A stretch of 64,000 nucleotides of DNA from the NCBI GenBank assembly GCA_004020645.1, contig SAQL01000021.1:1-64000 (forward strand), written 5' to 3'. Origin of the DNA: Mesorhizobium sp. GTDB lineage: Bacteria; Pseudomonadota; Alphaproteobacteria; Rhizobiales; Rhizobiaceae. Position 1 is the first letter of the stretch; each line of letters opens with the position of its first letter. The position numbers and the translations under genes are program-made. Below the pieces are notes generated by a model. That model saw only the letters and a list, made by a program, of their open reading frames with translations, did not search any database and had not been told where the DNA came from. Positions 50,891-60,570 of this stretch are shown here, piece by piece.

Positions 50891-51049
50891 TCAAATCCTG
50901 CCCATCAGCAGCAACACCAAGAGGACGATCAGGATGACGCCGACAATGCCAGAGGGACCATAACCCCAGGAACGCGAATGAGGCCATGCCGGCACCGCGC
51001 CGATCAGAATGAGGATCAGAATGATGACGAGAATGGTGCTGAGCGTCAT
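50891..51049 (-). CDS. DUF3309 membrane protein, 52 residues
   Basis: 52 residues from ATG 51049 to TGA 50891. Two hydrophobic helices (STILVIILILILIGAVPAWP and GIVGVILIVLLVLLLMGRI) flank the conserved WPHSRSWGYGPSG, the DUF3309 signature. The ATG has GGGGAG in range. The role is unknown; the family is widespread in proteobacteria. Confidence 0.88.
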   Translation of the reverse strand: MTLSTILVIILILILIGAVPAWPHSRSWGYGPSGIVGVILIVLLVLLLMGRI

Positions 51050-51090
51050 GAGAAACTCCCCGCTTTGAGGTGTCGCATGACAGACAATGC

Positions 51091-51124
51091 AAAAGGCCGC
51101 CGGGTTGTTCCCGGCGGCCTTTTC
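51091..51124 (-). terminator. Strong terminator after the RND pump gene
   Basis: AAAGGCCGCCGGG (51092-51104) pairs fully with CCCGGCGGCCTTT (51110-51122) around a 5-base loop, with A and T runs on both sides, so it can work in either direction. It lies 44 bases after the stop of the efflux pump gene and also shields the DUF3309 gene. Confidence 0.85.
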
Positions 51125-51167
51125 TTTGCGCGACCAAAATACGCGCGGCACTCCAAGCAAAGTTGGC

Positions 51168-54100
51168 CTATTCGGCGGCCTTCGGGAAGGCGATCGCCGG
51201 CTCGTCAACCGAGTCCGGTCTTGCGAATGTCTCGACAGTCGCACCGACTGTCTTACCGCGCCGGAACACCCGACGGAAGAATGCATAGAAGCGGCTGTTC
51301 TTACTACGCGTGAACACCATCAGCATCGACGGTGTCACCACCAGCGTCAGCAAGGTGGCGAAGGATAGGCCGAAGACGATCGCCGACGACAGTGAAATCC
51401 ACCATTGCGTCGACGGCGCGTTGATCGTCGTCTCGTGATGGAAGATTTCGAGACCGAGGCCGAAAGCGATCGGCAGCACGCCGAGGATCGCCGACACCGC
51501 CGTCAGCACGACCGGTCGGGCACGTTCGCGGCAGGTCTGCAGCACCGCGTCCATCTTGTCCCAGCCTTCTTCGCGCAGCCGGTCATAGGTGTCGATCAGC
51601 ACGATGTTGTTGTTCACCACCACACCGGCCAGCGCGATGACGCCGATGCCCGACATGACGATGCCGAACGCCTCTCCAGTCAACAGCAATCCCAGGAACA
51701 CGCCGACCGTCGCCATGACCACGCAGGACAGCACCAGCCAGACGCTGGTGAACTTGTTGAACTGCATCAGAAGCACCAGGAAGATCAGGAAGATCGCCGC
51801 ACCGAAGGCCTTGCTGAGGAAAGCGCTGGCCTCGGCGCTGTCCTCGTTAGAGCCGGCAAGCTTCCAGCGTATGCCGCTGCCGAGATCCATATCGGCGACA
51901 GCCTGGCTGACCTGCTGCTGAACAGAAGCGACTTGCTCGCCGGCGGCGACATTGGCCTGGACGACCACCGTGCGCGCGCCGTCGATGCGGTTGAGGATAC
52001 CGACGGTCGGCTCGGGCTTGCGCACGACGAAATTCGAGATCGGCACCGACCCTTGCGAAGTCTGCACCCTGAGGTCGTCGAGTGTCGACAGCGTGCGCCG
52101 GTCCTCGGGCAGACGCAGCCTGATGTCGACGGCGTCGTCAGCACCGGCTGGCCGGTACTCACTGAGCTTCAGCCCGTTCGTCACCAGTTGCACAACCGTT
52201 CCGACCGAGGTCGGGCTGATGCCGTATTGCGCCGCCTTGGCGCGATCGACGTCGAGCGCCCAGTCGACGCCGGGCGGCGGCAGGCCGTCGGAAATGTCGA
52301 TGACGCCGGGCACCTTGGCAATGCGCGCGGCGACGGCGCGCGCCTTGTCGTCGAGGCCTTTCGGATCGACGGCCGAAAGCCTGATCTGGATCGGCTTGCC
52401 GGTGGGCGGGCCGGCCTCGGGCACCCGAACCTCGACGTCGACGCCGGGAATGCCGGCCATGACGCCGCGCAGTTCATCCAGGATCGCGTTCGCCGATTTG
52501 CGCTCGCGCCAGTCGACGAACTCGTACTGGATCACGCCGACCACGTCTTCAGGAATGTCCTGGCCGCCGCCTTGCGTCTTGCCGACACGGGTATAGACCG
52601 ACTTGACGCCTGGCCAGCCGAGAAGCCGGTTTTCGGCGGTCTTCGTGGCGGCATCCATTTCGGCGAGCGAAAGGTTGCCGCGGGCGTGCACATAGAGCAG
52701 GCCGTAGTCAGGCTCGACATTCGGGAAAAACTCGACGCCGGCGCCGTATTTCGAATAGGCAAAACCGACACCGAACAAAAGGCCGACGGTGAGCAGAAGC
52801 ACGGTGATGGGAAAGCGCACCGCCTGCTTGACCACCGCCATATACCAGCCGTCGCGGTTGTCATTCTCGTGATGCGGCGGCGCCTTGGCGAATAAGGCGC
52901 CCAGCGCCGGCGCAAAGACCAGCGCATAGAGCATCGAGGCCGAGAGCGTGACGATCAGCGTGATCGGCATGTATTTCATGAAATCGCCGATGATGCCCGG
53001 CCAGAACAACAGCGGCGAGAAGGCGGCGATGCGCGTCATCGTCGCCGCGATGACCGGACCGGCCATGCGCTTGGCGGCAAGCGCGAAGGCCTCTGCCTTA
53101 GGCATGCCTTCGCTCATCCGCCGCTCGGCGAATTCGGTGACGATGATGGCGTCGTCGACGAGCATGCCGACCGCCAGGATGAGGCTGAACAGCACGATCA
53201 TGTTGATCGTGTAACCCATCATGGCCAACAGCAGGATGCCGATCAGGAAGGACGATGGAATGGCGAGGCCGATCAGCAGCGAGGCACGGCCCGACAGTGC
53301 ATAGAGAATGACGATGAACACCAGGATCACGGCGATCATGACGTGGTTCTGCAGATCGCCGAGCAACTGGTTGACGAAGACCGATTTGTCCTGCGTGTAG
53401 GTGACGTGCATGCCTTCCGGCATGGTCTTTATGAAGGCATCGGACACGGTCCTCACCTGGGCGATCGTGTCGATCAGGTTGGAGCCGATGCGCTTCTTCA
53501 CCTCGATGGCGATTGCCGGCTTGCCGTCGAGACGGGTCACCGTCTCGGCATCCTTGAAGGTGGAGCGGACGGTGGCGATATCCTTGGCCTGCACCACGGC
53601 ATTGGGGCCGGCGACGATCGGAAGCGCCGCCACGTCCTCCGGCGTCTCGATCAGCGACGGCACCTTGACCGCGTATTTGCCCTCGGATCCTTCGATGTTG
53701 CCGGCGGCGACAAGACTGTTGGAATCGCCGACCGCACCGATCAGCTGCTCGAGCTGCAGCCCGTAGGAAGACAGTTTCATCGGATCGATGACGACTTCGA
53801 CGAGATCGTCGCGAGCACCTTGCAGCGCGCCTTCCAGCACGCCCGGCACTTCCTCGATCCGGTCGCGCAGCTCGCGCGCCGCCGCCGTGAGCATGCGCTC
53901 GGGCACTTCGCCCGACAGCGTCACGACAAGGACGGGGAATTCGGAGACGTTGACTTCGGAGACTACAGGCTCCTCGGCTGCCTGCGGCAGGTCGGCCTTG
54001 CCGTCCTGGACCTTGCTGCGTGTGTCCTGCAACGCCGTCGCCAGATCCGTCTGCGGGTGGAATTCGACCAGCACATAGCCGCCGCCCTGGAAAGCGGCCG

Positions 54101-54344
54101 AGCGCATCTCCTTGAGACCCTTGAGGCTCTTCAGCTTGGCTTCCATCGGCCGCAGCAGAAGGCGCTCCGAATCCTCGGGCGAGATGCCCTGATAGATCAG
54201 GCTGACATACATCATGGGAATCGGAACGTCGGGTTCCGCTTCCTTCGGCGTCGACTGGTAGGCGACCGCACCCGCAAGGATGAGGAACACCAGGACCGAA
54301 ATGGTCAGCCGGGCATTGCTGATTGCGAGTTTGACGATATCCAT
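51168..54344 (-). CDS. RND-family efflux pump, inner-membrane subunit
   Basis: 1058 residues with the twelve-helix, two-porter-domain layout of AcrB-type pumps. An N-terminal helix (ISVLVFLILAGAVAYQSTPK), a first periplasmic domain, the proton-relay helix with VGMLVDDAIIVTEFAERRMS near 400, and a second half with AGVVVNNNIVLIDTYDRLRE near 925. It exports drugs or other amphiphiles by proton antiport. The lengths and the DDxI/NNN motifs suggest the HAE group rather than heavy-metal pumps. The adaptor gene ends 2 bases upstream; no outer-membrane channel gene follows, so a TolC made elsewhere must serve. Confidence 0.95.
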   Translation of the reverse strand: MDIVKLAISNARLTISVLVFLILAGAVAYQSTPKEAEPDVPIPMMYVSLIYQGISPEDSERLLLRPMEAKLKSLKGLKEMRSAAFQGGGYVLVEFHPQTDLATALQDTRSKVQDGKADLPQAAEEPVVSEVNVSEFPVLVVTLSGEVPERMLTAAARELRDRIEEVPGVLEGALQGARDDLVEVVIDPMKLSSYGLQLEQLIGAVGDSNSLVAAGNIEGSEGKYAVKVPSLIETPEDVAALPIVAGPNAVVQAKDIATVRSTFKDAETVTRLDGKPAIAIEVKKRIGSNLIDTIAQVRTVSDAFIKTMPEGMHVTYTQDKSVFVNQLLGDLQNHVMIAVILVFIVILYALSGRASLLIGLAIPSSFLIGILLLAMMGYTINMIVLFSLILAVGMLVDDAIIVTEFAERRMSEGMPKAEAFALAAKRMAGPVIAATMTRIAAFSPLLFWPGIIGDFMKYMPITLIVTLSASMLYALVFAPALGALFAKAPPHHENDNRDGWYMAVVKQAVRFPITVLLLTVGLLFGVGFAYSKYGAGVEFFPNVEPDYGLLYVHARGNLSLAEMDAATKTAENRLLGWPGVKSVYTRVGKTQGGGQDIPEDVVGVIQYEFVDWRERKSANAILDELRGVMAGIPGVDVEVRVPEAGPPTGKPIQIRLSAVDPKGLDDKARAVAARIAKVPGVIDISDGLPPPGVDWALDVDRAKAAQYGISPTSVGTVVQLVTNGLKLSEYRPAGADDAVDIRLRLPEDRRTLSTLDDLRVQTSQGSVPISNFVVRKPEPTVGILNRIDGARTVVVQANVAAGEQVASVQQQVSQAVADMDLGSGIRWKLAGSNEDSAEASAFLSKAFGAAIFLIFLVLLMQFNKFTSVWLVLSCVVMATVGVFLGLLLTGEAFGIVMSGIGVIALAGVVVNNNIVLIDTYDRLREEGWDKMDAVLQTCRERARPVVLTAVSAILGVLPIAFGLGLEIFHHETTINAPSTQWWISLSSAIVFGLSFATLLTLVVTPSMLMVFTRSKNSRFYAFFRRVFRRGKTVGATVETFARPDSVDEPAIAFPKAAE

Positions 54345-54346
54345 GA

Positions 54347-55525
54347 TTACTGCGTCCCGGCCGTCGCGTCGCCCAACAGCTTCTGGATGGTTGCCTGGTC
54401 GGCCTCGACCGGCTTGACCACTTCGCCCTCCTTCACCAGTTCCTGGCCGGCGACGATGATGCGCGCATCGGCAGGGATGCCGCCGAGCACCAGGCCGGTT
54501 GGCGTGTCGTCGACCAGGTCGATCGGGAAGAACACGACGTTGTCGTCCTTGTCGACGGCGCGGATGCCGAGGTCGCCCTTGTCGCCAAGCGTCACCACGG
54601 AGCGCGGCAGCATGACAGCGTCGGTCGGCTGGGCGCTCAGCGCGATCTCGGCGGTCATCCCGGCCGGAATGGTGCCCTCGGGGTTGGGGATCGCGATCTC
54701 GACGCGGAAGGTGCGGGTGGCGGTCGAGGCGTCGCGGCTGATATAGCGCACGGTGCCCTCGACATTCTGGCCGCTGACCAACCGTACATCCGCCTTGTCG
54801 CCGATCTGAAGATAGCCGAGATCACGTTCGCTGATCTCGCCGCGGGCGATCACCGGATCGAGGCTCAGAATGGTCGCCACTTCGCCGCCCTGCATCACGG
54901 AACTGCCAAGCTCCACCGGCACCCGGTCGATGACGCCGTCGAACGGCGCCTTCACCTCGTTGCGGTCGAGCTCGGCCTGCGCGGCTTCCAGGTGCGACTG
55001 GGCCAGCGTCAGGTTGGAGCGAGCCGTATCGAGCTGCAGCTTGGGCAGATTGCCGGTTTTCATCAGCCGCAATGCTGCATCGAGTTCGGCCTGACGCTGA
55101 ACCAGAAGCTGCTTGGCGTTGCTGACCGCCGAAAGCTTTTCCTCGGCGGCAAGCATCAGCACGAGGTCGCCGGTCTTGACGCGCTGTCCCTGCTTGATCG
55201 GCAGCTTGTCGATGACGCCGGCGACGCGCGTCGCCAGGACCGCGCGCTTGTCGGCTTCGGTCAGTCCGGAAATGCGGATGGCGCGCGCATAGGTACGCCT
55301 AGGCGGGGTTATGATCGCGACGGTGCGCAACGGCGCCTTGGGCTGTTCCGCCTCAGCGGGCTTGGCCTTGCCGGCGTCAGCCGCCTTTGGCTGCTCGACC
55401 TCCCCCGCCTTGGGTTTGTCGGCGGCCGCGCTGCCGACGGACGAGAACTCGCCCGTTGCCATCCAGGCAGCGAACCCGACAAGCACAACAATAGCTGCAA
55501 GTTTGTGAAACCTGTATTTCGGCAT
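54347..55525 (-). CDS. RND efflux periplasmic adaptor subunit
   Basis: 392 residues of the membrane-fusion-protein family. An N-terminal helix (KLAAIVVLVGFAAWMATGEF), an Ala/Lys/Pro-rich linker (GEVEQPKAADAGKAKPAEAE), the lipoyl half-motifs GVIDKLPIKQGQRVKTGDLV and FDGVIDRVPVELGSSVMQGG, and a helical hairpin between. It bridges pump and outer-membrane channel. ATG 55525 is chosen; the frame continues to a TTG at 55615. Two bases separate it from the pump gene. Confidence 0.93.
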   Translation of the reverse strand: MPKYRFHKLAAIVVLVGFAAWMATGEFSSVGSAAADKPKAGEVEQPKAADAGKAKPAEAEQPKAPLRTVAIITPPRRTYARAIRISGLTEADKRAVLATRVAGVIDKLPIKQGQRVKTGDLVLMLAAEEKLSAVSNAKQLLVQRQAELDAALRLMKTGNLPKLQLDTARSNLTLAQSHLEAAQAELDRNEVKAPFDGVIDRVPVELGSSVMQGGEVATILSLDPVIARGEISERDLGYLQIGDKADVRLVSGQNVEGTVRYISRDASTATRTFRVEIAIPNPEGTIPAGMTAEIALSAQPTDAVMLPRSVVTLGDKGDLGIRAVDKDDNVVFFPIDLVDDTPTGLVLGGIPADARIIVAGQELVKEGEVVKPVEADQATIQKLLGDATAGTQ

Positions 55526-55667
55526 CGTCGTTTTTTCCAGTGCGCGGGGTTCGGCCGGGCCGCGTCTTCTAACTCGGCGCGTCGCCGATATGGGTGCGCG
55601 CAAGGCCGTGTTCAACTTGCCGTGATCGGCGAACGAGCTTCTACATCAAAGTTGCACCGCAATATAG

Positions 55668-55901
55668 TCAGAAAAGTTGATGGGTTAATACTTCGCTGGA
55701 CAGGATGCGCCCGCCGCCATGAGGCGTGCCGGACCAGCGCGGCCGTTCATCTGCGACATAACACTCGGCGCAGCGCGGATGCGAAAGCAACCGCCAGGCC
55801 GCGTTCCTCGGGCAAGTCTTGGCTGCATCGACCGTCATCGGTGCCGTGCCTTGGCTTTCCTCTGCCGCTGGGGAGGCGCCATCGAAACAGTATGGCAGCA
55901 A
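55668..55901 (-). pseudogene. Possible remnant of an isoquinoline-oxidoreductase-type heme subunit
   Basis: A short frame directly downstream of the molybdoenzyme gene reads NAAWRLLSHPRCAECYVADE, RPRWSGTPHGGG. Companion proteins of IorB-like enzymes have HPRCxNCHxxxDRPxQG at the same place, a c-type heme site. Here the histidine of CxxCH is replaced by tyrosine and the frame stops after about 30 more residues, where 100 would be expected. It is probably a decayed gene. The family match is from memory, so confidence is moderate. 55526-55667 shows nothing else. Confidence 0.4.
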
Positions 55902-55923
55902 CTGTCAGCATGATCGGAATATT

Positions 55924-58197
55924 TCATGCAAAGGTCACCTCTTTCGACAAGGGCAGTATCCGGATGCGCTTGCCGGTCAGTGCGAAGATGGCGTTGGCCA
56001 GTGCCGGTGCCGCCGGCGGTGTGCCAACTTCGCCGACGCCGCCCATCTTGTGAAAATTTTCCAGGATGGCGACTTCGAACGCCGGGCACTGGAAAATGCG
56101 CATGGCGTCGTAGTCGTGAAAATTCGACTGCTCGACCATGCCGTCGGCGAAAGTAATCTCCTGACCCATCGCCGCCGACAGGCCGTAGATAGCGGCGGAG
56201 ATGAGTTGCGCCTCGATGATATCAGGATCGAGCGCGGTGCCGACATCGGCGGCGATCCACACCTTCTCAATGCGGATTCCGGACGGCGTGTCGGCAACCT
56301 GGACGATCTCGCCGACCCAACTGCCGAAGGACAGCGTGAACGCCATGCCCTTGGCTTTGCCGGCGGGCAGCGCCTCGCCCCATTTCGCCATTTCGGCGAC
56401 CTTCTCGACAACTTTCACCGCCGCCGGATAGGCAGCCATCAGCCTTTTGCGCAGTTCGACCGGATCGACTTTCCCGGCGGCGGCGATCTCGTCCATGAAG
56501 CCCTCATGAAAGAAGCCGTTGATCGAGCAGCCGACCGATCGCCAGAAGCCGACCGGGATGGAGGCGGGCGCAGCAATGCCGCTGACCCGGTAATTCGGGA
56601 TGGTGTAGGGCTGGTCGTAGGCCCCATCGACAATGGACTTGTCGGGGCCAAGCGGCGGGATCGAGGGAAACAGCCGGAGCAAGGTGCTGGCTATCAGCGA
56701 TGGCGAGGCGATTGTCATGTCGACCGCGACCGGTATGCCGTCGTTGCCAAGCCGCGCCTGGAATTTGCCGACCGAAGCCGGCCGGTAGGCGTCGTGGCGC
56801 ATGTCCTCCTCGCGCGTCCAAATCACCTTGATTGGCCGGCCTGCCGTTTCTTTCGCCATCAGCGCGGCACAGAGCGCATAATCCACCTCGATACGTCGGC
56901 CGAAGCCGCCGCCCATGAAGGTGGTGTGGACGCTGACCTTGTCCTGCTCAATGCCGACAGCATTAGCGCAAAGCTGCCGCACCAAGGTCGGCGCCTGGTT
57001 GCCGCACCAGATGTCGAGGACGCCGTCCTTCAACTGCGCCGTGGCGTTCATCGGCTCCATCGTCGCATGTGCCAGATAAGGCACGGCATAGTCGGCCTCG
57101 ACGATCCTTTCTCGCGGCGCGTCGGCGAAGGCGGTAACGACATCGCCATCGTCGCGCATCACCGACCCTTTTGTGCCGAGCGCCTGCTTCAGCACCTCGG
57201 AAATGCCGGCGCTGTCCAGCGGATATTCGGGATCGGCCCATTCGGCGTCGATCGCCTCCGCCGCCTTGAACGCCGCCCAGGTGTTTTCGGCGATGATGCC
57301 GAAGCCGTGGCCGTAATTCGTGTCGATCGGCACGATCTTGATCACGCCAGGCATTTTCTCGGTGTTGGAGAAATCCGCCTTGACCGGCTTGGCCCAGAAG
57401 CGCGGGCTCATCTTGACCGTGCCGTACAGCATCTCCGGCAGCGTCACGTCGATGCCGAAGATCGGCGCCCCGGTGACCTTGGCCAGCATGTCGATGCGTT
57501 TTTGCGGTTTACCGAGCAGTTTCCAGTCGGCTTTGTCTTTGAGCCTGATGTCCGCGGGCGGCGCCATCGTCGCAGCGGTCGCAGCGACCGCGCCATAGGT
57601 CAGCGACTTGCCCGACGCCTTGTGCAGGATCGAGCCATTGGCCGTTTCCAGATCGGCGGCAGCTATGCCGAGCTTTTGCGCGGCCGCTGCAATCAGCATC
57701 TGCCGCGCGGCGGCGCCTGCCTGCCGCATCTTGCCGAAACCATCGAGCGTCGATGTCGAACCGCCGGTGCCCTGCAGGGCGAGGAATTTTCCGACCACGC
57801 CCATGCCGGCGCGCACTATTTCCGCGGTCATGCTTTCGTCGAAGAAGGCGAACGGACCGCCCTCTTCCAGCATCGCCGCATTGAAATAGGCGTAGGAGGC
57901 CGGGCCGTGCTCGACCTTGATCTGGTCGAGCCCGACGTCGAGCTCTTCGGCAACCATGGCGGCAAGCGTCGTCGAGATGCCTTGGCCCATCTCGGCGCGC
58001 GGCGCGACGATGGTGATGGTGCTGTCGACGCCGATCTTCACATAGGGGTTGAAGGTCGCTTCATCAGCGGCGAGGTCGCCTTCCAGCGGATTCGGGTAGG
58101 GCTTGCGGTAGTAATAATAACCGACGGCGATGCCGCCCGCGATGGCAGCCGTGCCGATGAGAAACGTGCGGCGGGCGATCTTTCCGACACTGGCCAT
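55924..58197 (-). CDS. Molybdopterin-binding oxidoreductase subunit, IorB-like
   Basis: 757 residues of the xanthine-oxidase-type Mo-pterin subunit, IorB/aldehyde-dehydrogenase branch. The N terminus ARRTFLIGTAAIAGGIAVGY is a Tat signal, so the enzyme is exported folded. Cofactor-binding segments include VAPRAEMGQGISTTLAAMVA, TTFMGGGFGRRIEVDYALCA and the C-terminal GGVGEVGTPPAAPALANAIF with the conserved glutamate. It oxidises an N-heterocycle or aldehyde. The [2Fe-2S] partner gene ends 2 bases upstream. The start 58197 is set by the Tat signal. Confidence 0.93.
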   Translation of the reverse strand: MASVGKIARRTFLIGTAAIAGGIAVGYYYYRKPYPNPLEGDLAADEATFNPYVKIGVDSTITIVAPRAEMGQGISTTLAAMVAEELDVGLDQIKVEHGPASYAYFNAAMLEEGGPFAFFDESMTAEIVRAGMGVVGKFLALQGTGGSTSTLDGFGKMRQAGAAARQMLIAAAAQKLGIAAADLETANGSILHKASGKSLTYGAVAATAATMAPPADIRLKDKADWKLLGKPQKRIDMLAKVTGAPIFGIDVTLPEMLYGTVKMSPRFWAKPVKADFSNTEKMPGVIKIVPIDTNYGHGFGIIAENTWAAFKAAEAIDAEWADPEYPLDSAGISEVLKQALGTKGSVMRDDGDVVTAFADAPRERIVEADYAVPYLAHATMEPMNATAQLKDGVLDIWCGNQAPTLVRQLCANAVGIEQDKVSVHTTFMGGGFGRRIEVDYALCAALMAKETAGRPIKVIWTREEDMRHDAYRPASVGKFQARLGNDGIPVAVDMTIASPSLIASTLLRLFPSIPPLGPDKSIVDGAYDQPYTIPNYRVSGIAAPASIPVGFWRSVGCSINGFFHEGFMDEIAAAGKVDPVELRKRLMAAYPAAVKVVEKVAEMAKWGEALPAGKAKGMAFTLSFGSWVGEIVQVADTPSGIRIEKVWIAADVGTALDPDIIEAQLISAAIYGLSAAMGQEITFADGMVEQSNFHDYDAMRIFQCPAFEVAILENFHKMGGVGEVGTPPAAPALANAIFALTGKRIRILPLSKEVTFA

Positions 58198-58199
58198 AG

Positions 58200-58661
58200 T
58201 CAGATCCCCGACGTCTTGAGGACGACCGCTCGTTTGATAGCCGCACGGATCTTCGGATAGGTGCCGCAGCGGCAGAGATTGCCGCCCATGGCATCGTCGA
58301 TGTCGGCATCGGTCGGGTCGGCAACCTGGTCGAGCAGCGCCACCGCGCTCATGATCTGGCCGGCCTGGCAGTAGCCGCATTGGGCGACCTGCTCTTCCAG
58401 CCATGCCTGCTGTACCGGATGCAGTCTGCCTTCGGAGCCGATGCCTTCGATCGTGATGACCGCGCCGGTGACCTCACCGACCGGCAATGAACAGGAGCGC
58501 ACCGGCTGGCCGTCGACATGCACCGTGCAGGCGCCGCAGGCGGCAATGCCGCAGCCGAACTTCGGCCCGGTCTTGCCCATGAAATCGCGCAGCGCCCACA
58601 GCAGCGGCATTTCGGGATCGGCATTGACGTCGAATGCCTGCCCGTCGACGGTGAGGCGCAT
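58200..58661 (-). CDS. [2Fe-2S] subunit, IorA-like
   Basis: 153 residues. The plant-type cluster motif GCGIAACGACTVHVDG near residue 40 and the second cluster CGYCQAGQIMSAVALL with GGNLCRCGTYPKIRAAI are complete, eight cysteines in all. It passes electrons from the molybdenum subunit to an acceptor, normally a cytochrome c. The gene is two bases before its partner; a TetR gene diverges upstream. Confidence 0.95.
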   Translation of the reverse strand: MRLTVDGQAFDVNADPEMPLLWALRDFMGKTGPKFGCGIAACGACTVHVDGQPVRSCSLPVGEVTGAVITIEGIGSEGRLHPVQQAWLEEQVAQCGYCQAGQIMSAVALLDQVADPTDADIDDAMGGNLCRCGTYPKIRAAIKRAVVLKTSGI

Positions 58662-58730
58662 GGGGATATCCTTTGTTGTCGTCCACAGCCCGGGGCAAAA
58701 GGCCGGTCGGCCATTTCGTCCTTATACATC

Positions 58731-58755
58731 TTGACAAATTACGTCATTTTGTCAA
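58731..58755. promoter_or_regulatory. TetR operator candidate upstream of iorA
   Basis: TTGACAAA (58731-58738) and TTTGTCAA (58748-58755) are perfect 8-base inverted arms with a 9-base spacer. The site lies 29 bases before the TetR gene start and 70 bases from the iorA start, placed for joint control. Confidence 0.7.
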
Positions 58756-58783
58756 CAGAGCTTTTGCAGGATAAAGTCGCGCC

Positions 58784-59380
58784 ATGATCGAGATCGAGGA
58801 CATCGCCACCGACCCCAAGCGCGCCCGCATTTTGGACAGCGCGATGAAGGTGTTTCTGGCCTATGGTTTCGCCCGCACCACCATGGACGACATTGCGCGT
58901 GCCGCCGACATGTCGCGGCCGGCGCTTTATCTCCAGTTCAAGAACAAGACCGATATTTATCGCGCCATTGCGTTGATGCTGCTCTCCCGCTCGCTCGGGC
59001 AGGCGAAAACGGCACTCACCGGCGATGAACCATTTGCCGAGCGCACGATGCGGGCCATCGACGAAGCGCTGATCTCGATGACGCGCACCGTCCACGCCTC
59101 GCCGCATGGCGCCGAACTCCTTGACATGAAGTCGAGTCTCGCCGACCTGATCGGCTGCTGGCGCAGCCGGTTTGCCGAGCATGTCGCCGCAGCGATCCAG
59201 AGCGAGGCCGGACGCAATGGCGTCGATCTCCCCGCCAAGGGCTTGTCGGCAAAATTGCTGGCCGACATGCTGCTCGACGGGCTGGAAGGCATGAAGATGC
59301 GCATCAGCGATCCGGACGAGCAGAGGCGGGCTGCGGCCGCGCTGATCAAGGTGATCGATCTAGCCTTGCAAAAAAGCTGA
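58784..59380 (+). CDS. TetR-family regulator of the ior genes
   Basis: 198 residues. The helix-turn-helix is RILDSAMKVFLAYGFARTTM, then DDIARAADMSRPALYLQFKN, with a variable C-terminal ligand domain. It diverges from the iorAB-like genes and shares the TTGACAAA palindrome, so it probably represses them until the substrate is present. Confidence 0.92.
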   Translation: MIEIEDIATDPKRARILDSAMKVFLAYGFARTTMDDIARAADMSRPALYLQFKNKTDIYRAIALMLLSRSLGQAKTALTGDEPFAERTMRAIDEALISMTRTVHASPHGAELLDMKSSLADLIGCWRSRFAEHVAAAIQSEAGRNGVDLPAKGLSAKLLADMLLDGLEGMKMRISDPDEQRRAAAALIKVIDLALQKS

Positions 59381-59393
59381 CAAACAAAACGCC

Positions 59394-60524
59394 TCAGGCT
59401 CGGCGACGCGCTGCCTCGGGCTTCTTGCGTGCCGCAAGGAACTCCTTGACCCGCCGGCCCGGTGCCGGGCCACGCACCGGCTTGAAGCCGTCGTCGAGTT
59501 CGCCTGAGAGATCAAGCGTCGGCCGCTTGCCGACGGCGTCGTAATTCTCCTCCAGCCAGTCGCTGGCGGCGGTGCGGCCAAGGTCGCGCAGATAGGTCAG
59601 GAACGCCCATTCGGCATTGACCTTGGACGATGCCGACAGGTCCTTGAATGCCTCGTCGGCATCGATGCGGTGCATGCGGATGTCGCGGTATTCGCCATGC
59701 GGCAGCCGGCCAGCTGCAATCAGCTCCTTGATGAAGGCGATCGAACGGAATTCGCGCAGCAGCCCGGCGTTGAAGGTGATCTCGTCGATGCGGTTCTGGA
59801 TTTCATTGGCGCTTTTCGGCGTTCCCTCGCGGACCACCGGATTGATCTGCACCAAAAGCACGTCCTCGGTGGCAGCCGTCTTGAAGAACGGGAACAGCGC
59901 CGGATTGCCGCCATAGCCGCCATCCCAGTAGGGCACGCCCTTGATCTCGACGGCGCGGAACAGCTGCGGCAGGCAAGCCGACGCCATCACCGTGTCGAGA
60001 TCGATCTCGCCATCGGAAAAGACGCGTAACTGCCCGGTCTCGACATTGGTCGCGGAGATGAACAGCTCCATCGACTTGCAGGCGCGCACATTGCCGAAAT
60101 CGATCTCCTGTTCGATCACGTCACGCAGCGGATTGAGGCCGAGCGGGTTGGCGACATAGGGCGAAAACACCCGCGACATGGTGTCGAAAAAGAGATAGCC
60201 CGGCGTGTTCTCGATCGACCAATTGCCCCAGGCCACGTCCCACGGCATGCGCTGCACCGGACTGAACCGGCCCTTCCGCGCCACCGCGCGCCAGAAATCG
60301 TCGAGCTTCCGCCGCGCGCCCTCGACGCCGCCGCGGACGAAGCCGTCGGCCAGCGCCACCGCGTTCATGGCGCCGGCGCTGGTGCCCGAAACCGCCGCGA
60401 TGTCGAGCCGCCCGTCCTCCAGCAGCTGGTCGAGCACCCCCCAGGAGAAGGCGCCGTGCGAGCCGCCACCCTGCAGCGCGACGTTGATCTTCTTGGGCTC
60501 CTCCACCTTGCCGTTCGTCGTCAT
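59394..60524 (-). CDS. Patatin-like phospholipase
   Basis: 376 residues. The oxyanion motif LQGGGSHGAFSWGVLDQLLE near residue 18, the nucleophile AVSGTSAGAMNAVALADG near 48 and the aspartate in VPYWDGGYGGNPALF near 210 define a Ser-Asp patatin. Related rhizobial proteins sit next to bdhA; they may act on lipids or on polyhydroxybutyrate. ATG 60524 is chosen. bdhA lies 46 bases upstream on the same strand, so they are one operon. Confidence 0.9.
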   Translation of the reverse strand: MTTNGKVEEPKKINVALQGGGSHGAFSWGVLDQLLEDGRLDIAAVSGTSAGAMNAVALADGFVRGGVEGARRKLDDFWRAVARKGRFSPVQRMPWDVAWGNWSIENTPGYLFFDTMSRVFSPYVANPLGLNPLRDVIEQEIDFGNVRACKSMELFISATNVETGQLRVFSDGEIDLDTVMASACLPQLFRAVEIKGVPYWDGGYGGNPALFPFFKTAATEDVLLVQINPVVREGTPKSANEIQNRIDEITFNAGLLREFRSIAFIKELIAAGRLPHGEYRDIRMHRIDADEAFKDLSASSKVNAEWAFLTYLRDLGRTAASDWLEENYDAVGKRPTLDLSGELDDGFKPVRGPAPGRRVKEFLAARKKPEAARRRA

Positions 60525-60570
60525 GGCGTTGCCCTTGATTTGTCGGCCAGATTTGTTCGCACGCTCAAAT

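Noticed and set aside
53343..54746. 467-codon frame opposite the RND pump
   Set aside because: Shadow of the pump gene for the same reasons.
55819..58260. 813-codon plus-strand frame over the molybdoenzyme gene
   Set aside because: It is antisense shadow. The protein is arginine- and aspartate-rich with no family features, and the minus strand has intact cofactor motifs.
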